64,000 nt of DNA from Salvator merianae (lineage: Eukaryota; Chordata; Lepidosauria; Squamata; Teiidae): positions 1,126,180-1,190,179 of the forward strand of contig QVOM02000091.1 of the NCBI GenBank assembly GCA_003586115.2, given 5' to 3'. Under the pieces are notes generated by a model. The model was not told the DNA's origin, made no database searches, and saw only the letters and a list, made by a program, of their open reading frames with translations. The position numbers and the translations under genes are program-made. Positions within the stretch are counted from its first letter, which is position 1. Each line of letters opens with the position of its first letter. Shown here one piece after another: positions 55,093 to 64,000 of the stretch.

Positions 55093-56098
55093 GTGAGTGA
55101 CGCATCTTCTTCTCTATCCCCAAGTGTCTGCTGCAGCTCTGCTCCTGAAAGCAAACCTTAAACCTTCAAGCAGAGCTGGCTTCCTTTGTGTGGCTTGTTT
55201 CACTTAATTTATCTGCTTGTGTTTATTTCCTGCCCTATTCCATGCAATCAAGTTGGGTTATGTGATCCACCGGCTATATCTAACCCTGTATTTATTTTTA
55301 TTTTATTTTTTATCACAGACTGCTTTGTGCCCGCATTGGTGCCATGTCCCGGTCCTGCTGTGGACCTCTTTAAAGAGGTCCACAAGTAGACCAGAGTCCA
55401 TATTCTAGACTATGAAGGGCGTGCAGATAGCACACTTTTGTAGGTTGGTTCTCCAGATGTCCTTTTTGAATTACCTCAGTTGATGTTTCAGGGAGATTTC
55501 CAGCAGACCCTCCACAGTTTTTGCCATTTCAGCTTACATTTATTTAAAATAAAACACTATCCTAGCAAAACATTTCCATGCGAGTGACCTTGGTATGCTA
55601 TCAAAATAATTGTGCACAAATGCCCAGTCAACAAAGTTCTTGCACTACAACATTATAAACCATCTCACAATGAACGGCAAAAATGCAGGCTGGCCCGATG
55701 CATATTTTTTAAAAAAAACTTAACTTGATTTCAAGGAATGAGGCAAGAAGGAATCTAGCAATTTACTTTCCAAACAGAGAATAGTCCCTTACATGAAAGT
55801 GAATTTGGTATGATTAAGCCCTGAAGGTTGACTGTAAACTTTATCTGAAATAATTGATTATTGATCCTTTGAACATCTTGCTAACTTGGGGCGAGAATAT
55901 CTGCCACAAGATGTCTGGCCAGACTCTGGGATTCCAACAAGGGTGGGTAGCTTGATCCTTGAAAATGAAGATCTTGACAAGATGAGCTGCCGAGCAGATT
56001 AATAAAATGGAGCATTTGTGCACCAGAGCTTGAGATGTGGAGATCTGCTTCGATTGTAACATGTTTTAGCCTTCTTGCTTGCCTCCCCGCCGCTGTAG
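55093..56098 (+). other. POU5F1: POU5F1 intron 4
   Basis: A GT-AG intron of 1,006 bp. It carries a remnant with a perfect 26-bp palindrome (55359-55384) and otherwise AT-rich DNA without a recognisable repeat or exon. Confidence 0.85.
55359..55384. repeat. Perfect 26-bp palindrome in intron 4
   Basis: tgtggacctcttt and aaagaggtccaca are exact inverses without a spacer. The surroundings (agaccagagtccatattc) recall decayed palindromic DNA transposons. Confidence 0.7.
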
Positions 56099-56389
56099 GT
56101 TGTCCGTGTTTGGTTCTGCAATCGCCGCCAGAAAGGCAAGCGCAACTTAGGAGCTGGTTCTCGGGATGAATACGATGGTTCTGCTCTACCGCCACCATTC
56201 CCTCATGGCCCGCTCCAAGCTCCACCCCCTGGGCTCAGCCCCGCCCACAACCAGCTGGCCCCACCGCCCCAAGGCTTCAACACAGCTACGTTCGCTGCCC
56301 TATACCTCCCCCCTTTCCATGAAGGGGGCCCCTTTGTCCCTCCGACATCGACCTCTGCAGTCGTGAGCCCCTCAATGCATTCAAGTTGA
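56099..56389 (+). CDS. POU5F1: POU5F1 exon 5, homeodomain recognition helix and C-terminal domain (residues 348-443, stop)
   Basis: The acceptor is ccgccgctgtag. The exon begins VVRVWFCNRRQKGKR, the third homeodomain helix, with the DNA-contacting Asn at residue 355. It then encodes a Pro-rich C-terminal activation domain of about 80 residues. The tail FAALYLPPFHEGGPFVPP and the end SPSMHSS are close in layout to the mammalian Oct4 C-terminus, which ends in a MHS-type motif, and this is the main support for POU5F1 over POU5F3. The stop is TGA at 56387-56389. The tail has low-complexity Pro runs but no interruption. Confidence 0.93.
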   Translation, partial: VVRVWFCNRRQKGKRNLGAGSRDEYDGSALPPPFPHGPLQAPPPGLSPAHNQLAPPPQGFNTATFAALYLPPFHEGGPFVPPTSTSAVVSPSMHSS

Positions 56390-56895
56390 AGAGCTTTTAA
56401 ATTCACCTCTCCCTCCTCGTCCTTAATTACGGAGGGCTCCTTCCAGTCACTTTCTGTTTGTTAACGATGCTCCTCAGGAATCTTGAATGTTGTTCTCAGG
56501 GATGCTGCTTCAGAAGCATTTGAACCAGTCACGCCAATTATAACAGCTAGCAATTTCGGCCCTGGCTGCCCCTCGTGGCCTTCTTTGGAGCGGGCAGGGG
56601 CAGGCGTTGCCGCATCAGGCCACACAAAGACATCACCGTGCGGTCCACCATGATTTGGGATGTGCCAGATCTCTGAACAACATCCCCAAAATATATATTT
56701 TTTCATTTAGAAGCCTGGCAGGCCCTAAATTGTTCCATCTACTAAACCTGCCCCCCATGTAAGAAATGCATGGCTGGTTCAGATACTTCACAGTGCATTC
56801 AGATCAACTTTTTGCATATCTTTTGTTGGAGAGCCTTTAGGAAAGGGAGAGGGTTGGCTTTTGTCTTCTTATTTGGTTTTATTTTTTTAAAAAAA

Positions 56896-57090
56896 TCAGG
56901 GACGCAGGGCTTTTCGGTGGTTCTTAATTTTTAGCCATCAAGGGAATGTGGGTTAAACTTTATTTGCTTTCATTTTTTCAAAAAAAAAAAAAATCAGGGA
57001 CGCAGGGCTTCTCGGTGGTACTTAATTTTTAGCCATCAAGGGAATGTGGGTTAAATTTTTTTTTTCCTTCCTTCAATCTCTAGCTTTTAT
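56896..57090. repeat. 98-bp direct tandem duplication in the 3'UTR
   Basis: tcagggacgcagggctt starts at 56896 and again at 56994. The following 75 bases are nearly identical (both contain ttagccatcaagggaatg). Both copies begin after an A-run and end with a T-rich run. Confidence 0.9.
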
Positions 57091-57478
57091 GAAACTTTCA
57101 AATGATTCTGGGTACTTTCCCAAGGTAAAAACAATGTTTTTAAAAAAGATGGTCTAGTTTTGTAGAGATATAGGTTACCTGTTTTAATCCATCGCATTTC
57201 AAGGCAATGGTGAAACTGAAATCATGTTACCCCTTTGAAGAATTAATGTTTATCCTTGGCTTTTTACTTGAAATTTGGGGATTCATCTTTGTGACTCTAG
57301 AACAGCATTTCCTCAGTATTGGATCCCCTGGTGCTGCTAGATTGCATCATTTTTGACCATTAGCCATGTGTGTTGGTAGTGAGCTTGTATTGTGGACTCA
57401 GCACTGTGAAAAGCTGTTCTAGAATCTTGTTGGTACAACTTGTTTAAAAGAAATTCTGCATGGGAGACAATGGTGACT

Positions 57479-57655
57479 TGTAGCTTTAAGGGTGGGTGTT
57501 CGCAGGGGCTGGCTGGCCAGCCGATTGATCATTGGCTTGTGGGTATGTGTGCTTTTTCTTGGTGTGCCAATGCCTGACCCACCCAGGGGCTGGTGCATGT
57601 ATCCACAGCCAGCAGTCACCTGGCTGGCACCTGCGATTACCCCAGGCACCACGAG
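57479..57655 (+). mobile_element. GC-rich repeat remnant in the 3'UTR (family H-like)
   Basis: The phrase tagctttaagggtgggtgtt recalls the family at 19448 and 61905. There are also short inverted pairs. Relationship is tentative. Confidence 0.35.
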
Positions 57656-57984
57656 CAGGATATTAAAATAGAACTTCTTATAATTTTAGAATGTTTGTCC
57701 TTCCTTTCTACTTTGCTGTTTTCCTACCCACAAATTATGGCAAACATCTGTGCGGCAGGGGAAAAAAGATCACTTAGAGAAGAAAATAGAATATAACAAA
57801 ATCTGTCAGGAGACATTTTTCAGTGATGACTTCAGGTATCTATAATGTTACCATGTTTGTGGTGTATTTTTAAAAAAAATGAAAAATGCAGGGTGGGTTT
57901 TTTCTTTATGGTTTATAATGTGCCTTTGACACTCCCTTGTTTGTATGATGTTGCATGACATTTCTTGTAAACTCCTATTAAAAA

Positions 57985-57990
57985 AATAAA
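57985..57990 (+). terminator. POU5F1: POU5F1 poly(A) signal AATAAA
   Basis: A canonical AATAAA lies 1.6 kb after the stop codon. It is followed within 25 bases by a GU-rich stretch (gctgtatcctgtgtgagag), the usual arrangement around a cleavage site, which would fall near 58005. Other AATAAA strings in the window sit in repeat tails and are less convincing. Confidence 0.65.
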
Positions 57991-58084
57991 TGCAAGCTGT
58001 ATCCTGTGTGAGAGCATTATTGGGAAAGGAACATTTTCTTATAAGGTCAGAGTTAACACACTTTCCCCATCTTAGCTGCCTTAG

Positions 58085-58268
58085 GGCCCATCTCCACCCA
58101 AGTTTTAATCCACATTTGATGCACCTTCAGAGTTGGTCTATCCTTTCCCTATAGAACTGTTGCTGTGCAGTAAGAATTTAATCTGCATTCGATACACCTT
58201 CAGAGTTGGAGAAGACATCAGCAATGTGGATCAAACATGGATTAAAACTTAGGTGCAGCAGGGCTTTT
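58085..58268. mobile_element. Palindromic MITE, family C
   Basis: Inverted arms caagttttaatccacatttg and its inverse (acatggattaaaacttagg), with an internal repeated ccttcagagttgg pair. It lies just downstream of the gene's poly(A) site. Confidence 0.7.
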
Positions 58269-58973
58269 AGCCTTCCACAGCTTCCTCCCCTTTTTGCCTT
58301 GTTACTGAGTACGCTGCCTGGCTTACAGGCTAGCAAGAAAATAGGATATTAGCAATGCCCAGTCCTTCTGCAAGTTGCTCGTACCTTTACCTACAGAACT
58401 GTAGAGTTCATTTGGCGAAAGCCTCCTATCTGCTTTAAGACAGCAGTGGATCCAGTACAATATCAAAAGATTTTCTTCAATCCTTAGCATATGTTTGCAT
58501 AGCTAAAGGTTGCTATCTTTTAAGGAACAGGCGGAGTATCCCTTCTAGGCCTATACTTCAACAGCAAAAATGTCCATGGTATGCAGCTGAATGAAGACGT
58601 ACAGTATAAAAGGAAGCAATGTTGACACTTTTTGTCTTGGAAACGCAATAATGTGATCATGTTAGAAAGGCTTAGAAAGCATAATTGGGGCCACGAAGAA
58701 AATTGGGACAAAGGAAGCTACAAGGAATAATAGTTCCATGAATTGTTCAATTTCTTCCATTTGTCTACTGGAAAAAGAATTTTGTTGTAAGCTTGGAGTT
58801 GGCACACTGTGTTATATACGTGCATGCATGTTTATGCATGCCTCTTCCAGTATCTTGCTTTTCTTAAAATGTGGCAGTCATGTTTATAGTATGCTTTGGC
58901 CTCATTTTCTCTAAAAGTAAATTCTGTGTGCTTTCTTTGCATTTTGAAAGACATTAGTCTGGTTGTCCTTATT
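58269..58973. other. Downstream intergenic DNA, nothing recognised
   Basis: No gene or repeat family recognised. Confidence 0.4.
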
Positions 58974-59240
58974 TTAGAAGGAGAACTTGGTTTTTATACT
59001 CCGCTTTTCTTGGCCGAAGCTGACTCAACGCGGCTTACAAGGTTATTTTTTGCCCGAAGGCTTACATCTATCTATCTTCCGCATCACACAATGTGATGCT
59101 GCCTATTTATCTACTTGCAATTACTTGCTTTCGAACGGCTAGGTTGGCTAGAGCTAGAGGCCAGTAGAGGGCGCTCATCCCCTCTATGCGACAGACAGGG
59201 GTCTTGAACTCTGATCCTCCTATTGAAAGATCAGTGCCTT
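58974..59240. mobile_element. SINE-like repeat (tRNA-like end reversed)
   Basis: Begins agaaggagaacttggttttt, a phrase common in squamate repeats of this kind, and ends with the reverse of a tRNA-like head (cctcctattgaaagatcag). The family was not determined. Confidence 0.5.
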
Positions 59241-59754
59241 AGCCTATAAATCCCTTTGCTTCCAGAAAGCAGTTTCCTAAACATTTTATTTTTTAAATGA
59301 GTGGTATCTGTGATCTAATACATGGTGCAATATGGTCTAGATGCCTTACTTGCATGCTGACATCTCTCTAATGAAGCAAGTCATTAAGCTTTTTACTGTA
59401 CTGGCTGTTGTGTCATTAATCAGATGCAAAGAGAGTGATGCTAAAATTGTCATCCATCTGTAGTTCTGAAAATACACCCTGAAAAGCGCCAGTCATTTAT
59501 AAGGAGGCATCAGCAGAATGGAGGTAAATCTGAGGCTTGAAGAAATACCAGAAAAAATTTGCAAGGCATGCTTTCTAAGTTGAGAGAATGTCGTCCTCAT
59601 GGGCTTTAGGGAGAATGGAGTACCTGAAAAAATGATTCATCCAATAACTCAACAAGGTTCCTAGTTCACATTAAGATGCCATTTCAAAACAGCCTTCAGG
59701 GTAGATACAGAAGCAGCCCAGAGAAACCAGTGGCAAAGCCTGCCGTTTTACAGG
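59241..59754. other. Intergenic DNA, nothing recognised
   Basis: No gene or repeat family recognised. Confidence 0.4.
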
Positions 59755-59940
59755 TAACTGAAATAGTATAAAGCAAACCGCCTGGAAAGGAGAGTCACTG
59801 GTTTGATCCCCAGCCTCTCCCTGGAAATAGGCAGTGACAAACCACTTCTGTATCTCTGCCAAGAAAACTGCATAGAGGTGCGCATGGAGTAAACCAGGAG
59901 TAGGCCATGACTCAGTGGTACCCAACAACAATATATTTCC
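59755..59940 (+). mobile_element. tRNA-derived SINE, single unit
   Basis: Head remnant (aagcaaaccgcctggaaagg), body (gcagtgacaaaccacttctg, gccaagaaaactgcatagag) and tail (accaggagtaggccatgact, cagtggtacccaacaacaat). This is a complete single unit for comparison with the tandem arrays. Confidence 0.85.
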
Positions 59941-60346
59941 TGTCCAAAACTGAAGCAGCATCCATGGAGGCCGAAAATGAGACTTGAAAGCAAAACAGAG
60001 TGGTGTGATTGGGACCCAGTTTTTATTGCAGGATACCATGGGCCTGTAACCAAAACAATAAAGCCCTGTTGGAGAGGGGCAATTCCATCACATAATCCCA
60101 TCATTGGGCAAAAACACCTCAGGAGCTGAATATTGTTGACTTGGTGAACTGTGGTAATGCAGTATGGTGGCAGGACATAGAATCACTTGAAGAGTGGTTG
60201 GATGGCTGGAACTCTGAATAGGAGCCACAACAGGACTGTATTATCTCACAAGTACCACTCTTGCCTATTTCACTTCTCATTGGTCAGTGGCTCCAGATCT
60301 AAGCTATACTTGTGCGAGGTCACATTTCAAGGGGGATGCATACTCT
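59941..60346. other. Intergenic DNA, nothing recognised
   Basis: No gene or repeat family recognised. Confidence 0.35.
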
Positions 60347-60771
60347 GGGCCTGTTCGCACTTGGAAAATGGAACGTTCCGGGACGTTCTCTAGTACAGAG
60401 TGTTCGCACCTGCAAATGGCTCCCGTTGGCCTGAAATTCAGCAAAGTACACCTGATGCTCACCTGAAGCTGAGTAGCGCTAGTGAAGAAAAAAACAGCCT
60501 GGAACCCGACTAGCGTCACCAGGTGAAGTTCGGAAGTGGTGCGTTTGAAGCAGCGCTGAGGTGGGGGCTGTGCAGTTGCGCATGCGCCATTCAGCGGTCC
60601 GAAGGCAGCCGTCACTGGCTTTGAACCATGGCATTTGGTACGGGGTCCAGATCCTGGTGGCCGTGCCAAAAGACGGCAAGCACAGTAGTGTGCTCCCATT
60701 CACACTCTTTCCAGTGCAGGTTGGCTTCCGGGGCATTTCAGTGCCAACGGGTGTGAACGTGTCTCACCCTA
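60347..60771. mobile_element. Non-autonomous DNA transposon, family E
   Basis: Starts gggcctgttcgcacttgg, with the right end as its inverse (ccaacgggtgtgaacgtg). The interior is GC-rich, with the phrase tgcgcatgcgcc. The short frames in it are incidental. Confidence 0.6.
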
Positions 60772-60894
60772 CCTGATGCTGACCGACCCAAACCATGCTA
60801 ATTATACTGTTCCACTCTCATAAGTGTTTATACAGGGTGGGCTACAGAAAAGTAACCTACCTCCAATGGGGTGCCACAATGTCATGGGCTACTT

Positions 60895-61015
60895 TTCCGT
60901 GGCCCACACTGTATTATTTTTATACCACTTTCCACCCGGATGGTCTCAAGATGGTGTACAAAATCAGAAATAAAACATCAACGGCTCACAAGAGATATTA
61001 AACAAACAAACAAGT
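60895..61015 (-). mobile_element. L2-like LINE 3' tail (minus strand)
   Basis: Reverse tail: ttatttttataccactttcc ... gtacaaaatcagaaataaaa. It is short and decayed. Confidence 0.4.
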
Positions 61016-61600
61016 GAGCAAGCAAGAATGTTCATTCAGCATCAACTCCATATTGCTCTTTGCTATTCACCTTCCCACTCTGAAAAGGAGGGAGGTTACC
61101 TGACTGAGCAGGAAAAGGAGCTGCTGAAGTCAGGAGTTAATAATCCAAGGCCAATAGTTAGAGGAGTACAGAGGTATGGAAAATAATCCTTGTTCAGCAG
61201 CTTCTACTGTGCTCACTCAATAAGCAGATGTGCGTTGTTGGTTCAAGATACTTCAATTTACATAGCCGGCAGCAGAATCCAGATTGAATCAAGTGGTTAC
61301 TCCAGGCGCCTGGTCCATTAAGCTTGAGTCGATGAGATCAAAAGATCCAGGGCAGGAAACCAAACTGCTTCAGGCTAAGTGGTTCTGCTAGGTTGTCCTC
61401 TGAAGGAGCCCCACAACACAACTCACCTAGACCCTCCTATTCTATAGGCAGAATGAGATTGAAAAAGATATAAAAAGGGGGCAGATCCCCCATGCTTGTG
61501 TGCAGGACCCCAGCAGAAAGCTCCTGGATCATTTGTATTTAGGAGTCCAGAACCTGGTCCAGGAGTTCAGAATTCGGGCTCTTGAACACAGTCTACTTTG
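61016..61600. other. Intergenic DNA, nothing recognised
   Basis: No gene or repeat family recognised. Confidence 0.35.
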
Positions 61601-61634
61601 AGGTCCGTTCTCCAGCCTCCTTGCTTCCCTTCCC

Positions 61635-61875
61635 AGCAGACTTTGCAGCCAGAAGGGAGAGGGGGCGACACAGGACTTGCACTAACATCACATGACCTGC
61701 TGTGCCCCCCAGGTTGCTGGGCCTTCACATGGCCTTTTCCAAGCCTGAATGGGTCAGAAAAATATATGCACACAGTTCAGGCTTGGCAGGGTCTGGCACC
61801 TGCTGGATTACATCAGACTGCCTGCCTGATGTGACATCAGCCTTGCCACGCTGCAAAGCCTGCTGGGAAACACAG
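61635..61875. repeat. Inverted repeat pair
   Basis: ttcccagcagactttgcagc (from 61635) and gctgcaaagcctgctgggaa (to about 61871) are inverse copies with one mismatch, about 200 bases apart. They may be the ends of one more non-autonomous DNA transposon. Confidence 0.6.
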
Positions 61876-61901
61876 AGAGTGGAGAAACCAACAGCAGCTG
61901 C

Positions 61902-62025
61902 CGCCAGCTTTAAGCCTGGGTGCTGCGGCAGTACGCAGGCCCAGCAGCCCCGCAAACAGTCATGGCGCATCTTGCACGGGGTGCAAACACCCAGGCTTAA
62001 AGCCGGCAGCCGCCGCTGGAAACCA
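61902..62025 (-). mobile_element. GC-rich MITE, family H (minus strand)
   Basis: Ends cagctttaagcctgggtgct and its inverse (cacccaggcttaaagccggc) are close to palindromic. The interior matches that at 19448 in reverse (gcgcatcttgcacgg). Confidence 0.65.
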
Positions 62026-62239
62026 ATAAGGGCAAGTGAGTTTTACCTTTAATCTCAGTGAGCATTCACCTGCTCCTTGCCTAGAAGGTTGGGCTTGCAA
62101 GATGTTAGACCTTACAAAGCCGGTCCTTTTTGACTGGTTTGTATGCTGCGAACAGCATAATGAACCTGTCCATGTACGTGCCTACTCAGTAGCACATAAA
62201 GAGCCTGTGCTTATATTTTAAGCTGAAATGATGTACATC

Positions 62240-62475
62240 CAGCCAAGCATATCTGTTGGCTGTTGAGCTGCTGCATTCTGCACTAGTTCCAGCTTCCAAA
62301 CTGTCTTCAGGGGAGGCCCCATGAAGAGCATATTACAGTAGTCTAGTCTGGAAGTCACTGGAGCATGGATCACTGTGGCCACATTTTATCTGTCCAAGGG
62401 CCGAATCTGACGAACCAATGGGAGAGGTGTTCCTCAAATTAATCCTGACCAGAATGACTCCAAATTTTCAACTCC
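62240..62475. repeat. Unclassified interspersed repeat, same family as 12225-12960
   Basis: The phrase agtctagtctggaagtcact recurs (with changes) from 12700. A LINE 3' region is the likely origin. Confidence 0.45.
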
Positions 62476-63924
62476 AATTATAACAAGCTATGATGAAAAG
62501 GAATTTGTTTGAGACCTTATTTCTATAAAATGACATCGAAGAGGGACACACGAGTTTGCAGTTTGAGTTTATTCTCACCTTCCACAGAACTAGACCTGTC
62601 CTAGCAAAGGAAAGGGACAACGCTTCCTTTCCCAAAGATAAAGCAGTCTAACAAAACATGCTTGCAAGAACGAGACACACGCACCCAGCAAGCCACAGAA
62701 GTCTTTGGTCATATTGCTTGTTTACTACTGCGGAAGAGAGCACCCAATAGATCTACTGGTATAGCTTATTTCTGATGTGGCACTGTAGGAGGGAGATTCC
62801 TTGAGCTGTAGCATGTACTAGCAACCTCAAAGCCCAGTTTGCACTGCCTTAGAATGGAAGGCACAAGCTGGAACAGGCAAAGGGGCTGCCAGAAGCATCT
62901 GTTTTCTGGTTTGCCTTCGGCCCAATGGCATTGCCTTGCATAATAATTCTGCCTCGGCTTTCCAAAAGATGAGCTTGACTTTTAGGCCTGCTTCACACAG
63001 AAAAGGCCCCTAGCCATAGATGAGGACCTGAAGGCTCCAGAAATGCATTTGGGATACCCCTCCTCCTCTTTAACTACTCCACACATACCCCCACTTTGGA
63101 AGTATTGGGGAGGATGTCATGAAGGACCACATTTTTATGTGTGTGCGGGGGAAAGAAAGCAGCCGTTTCTCTGCAACCTTTTAACTTTCCACTCCCCACC
63201 TAATAGGAAACACCCAGGATGCCTCATCTGTGCATCCCTGTTTTGTGAAAGCATTTTAAAAGTACATAGAAACCCTGTTTGTATGTCAGCTTCCCTGCTT
63301 GCAGGTTGATCACCTGAATAAAACAGAGTTTTCTGCTAGAACCTTGACACTAGCAAGCATTCCTCTGTTCTGGAAAAAAATAAAGGGACCCAATAAATGA
63401 CAATGTGCTTTTGCCTCTTCTCTACGTGCAAGAACCCTTCAGGGGAACGCGCACCATTTAAAAGAGTTACTGTAGCGTAAGCTTTTGCAGACTGCAGGCT
63501 CCTTCTCACCTGTGCTAGCAAAGAAATGGCACAAAATAGCGCAGGGACTGCAGTATGAGTCACAGTGTTTCCCCTGTGGATACATGTGGGCACCTATCAG
63601 AACCCCTTACTAATCGTTTATCTCATAGACTTTTGCTCTGTTGTTTGTCAAGCATGGTGTCCTTCTGTATTAGTACACATCCATCATTTTTTTGCACCGG
63701 GCCACTGTAACCTTGAACGCAGTTTGTAAGACAAGCCTGCTTTGCTGGAAGAGGCTACAGCAAGAAATCTGTTGGCATTTAAGGGGCCGTAAAGCGGCTG
63801 CTATTGAAGTTAGATACAATATGAGTAATGCAGCCAGTATGACATGGAAAGCCAGGCCAACTGGGGCAAGGAGAAGCTTTTGATATGAAAAAGGCAGCAG
63901 AGTAAGTAGCAAACCTCCACTATT
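62476..63924. other. Intergenic DNA, nothing recognised
   Basis: No gene, RNA gene or repeat family recognised. Confidence 0.4.
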
Positions 63925-63952
63925 TCTCCCTCTCTCTCTCTCTCTCTCTCTG
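63925..63952. repeat. (CT)n microsatellite
   Basis: About a dozen CT units, interrupted once, close to the window end. Confidence 0.9.
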
Positions 63953-64000
63953 TAAATTAAGGTCAAGTACAGCTGTGCTTATCATTCTGCATCCTGGGGT

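Larger units (their letters stand above)
34545..58008 (+). other. POU5F1: POU5F1 (Oct4) gene, transcript span (5 exons)
   Basis: This is the span of the one real gene in the window. Five coding exons join in frame into a 443-residue POU class 5 transcription factor. Such factors bind octamer DNA in the nucleus, often with a SOX partner, and maintain pluripotent and germ-line identity. Exon sizes are 636 (coding), 112, 131, 162 and 291 bp (coding, with stop), and all introns are GT-AG. The exon number and the junction between the two halves of the POU domain match the known mammalian POU5F1 plan. POU5F1 is preferred over its paralogue POU5F3 for two reasons: the homeodomain opens [10 protein letters not shown], and the C-terminus (TALY-like FAALYLPPF, ending SPSMHSS) resembles mammalian Oct4. 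The start is inferred from a TATA-like box and the end from a poly(A) signal, so both are approximate. The locus is several times longer than in mammals because of intron 1. Confidence 0.9.
56390..58008 (+). other. POU5F1: POU5F1 3'UTR
   Basis: The stretch from the stop codon to the inferred cleavage site, about 1.6 kb, carries no open frame that resembles a gene. It contains a 98-bp direct tandem duplication (56896-57090) and a GC-rich repeat remnant (57479-57655). It is longer than the short mammalian Oct4 3'UTR. The end is inferred from the poly(A) signal alone. Confidence 0.6.

Noticed and set aside
34666..56389. Calling the gene POU5F3 because of WYPF and KHKRITLGF
   Set aside because: The homeodomain arm and the C-terminal end fit POU5F1 better, and the shared traits are probably ancestral. 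It is left as a point to verify.
1..64000. Endogenous retrovirus or other viral remnant
   Set aside because: I saw no gag-pol-env order, primer-binding site with flanking LTRs, or other viral coding block. The reverse-transcriptase pieces are CR1, L2 and BovB LINEs.

Overview
This window reads as nuclear DNA of a squamate reptile (lizard or snake). It has one spliced vertebrate gene, no bacterial-type gene organisation, and a dense load of squamate-type repeats: CR1 and L2-like LINEs, RTE/BovB LINE fragments, tRNA-headed SINEs whose body resembles the BovB 3' end, and many short palindromic non-autonomous DNA transposons. The clade call is inferred from this repeat mixture and the character of the gene. 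The species cannot be named.

The only supported protein-coding gene is on the plus strand: a five-exon POU class 5 homeobox gene, best called POU5F1 (Oct4). Coding exons lie at 34666-35301, 50021-50132, 52695-52825, 54931-55092 and 56099-56389. All junctions are GT-AG, the reading frame is continuous, and the predicted protein has 443 residues. A CpG-rich promoter region with a TATA-like box lies upstream. A 3'UTR of about 1.6 kb ends at an AATAAA at 57985-57990. The locus spans about 23.5 kb because intron 1 alone is 14.7 kb and packed with repeats. The homeodomain and C-terminal end look like POU5F1, whereas exon 1 keeps features of the wider POU5 family (a WYPF motif and an IKVE SUMO-type site).

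Layout. 1-33 kb is upstream intergenic DNA without a convincing gene. It holds palindromic elements, a 1.5 kb decayed CR1 (19.6-21.1 kb), an older antisense CR1 (16.9-18.1 kb), a GATA/GACA microsatellite with a 100-bp higher-order period (11.57-11.98 kb), a diverged 228-bp tandem duplication (27.97-28.43 kb), a BovB interrupted by a CR1 (30.47-31.21 kb) and a tandem SINE array (32.30-33.08 kb). 33.6-35.5 kb is the CpG-rich promoter and first exon. 35.3-50.0 kb is intron 1, with a BovB reverse-transcriptase fragment, CR1 copies in both orientations, MITEs and one relatively repeat-poor block (46.1-47.2 kb). 50.0-58.0 kb is the 3' half of the gene; intron 3 holds a striking polypyrimidine composite VNTR just before exon 4. 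58-64 kb is downstream intergenic DNA with more repeats.

I found no clear evidence of an undescribed protein system. The items most worth a second look are the repeat architectures: tandem SINE multimers, the staged polypyrimidine array in intron 3, adjoining MITE pairs and nested LINEs. The gene itself is also of interest as a non-mammalian POU5F1 with mixed POU5 features.
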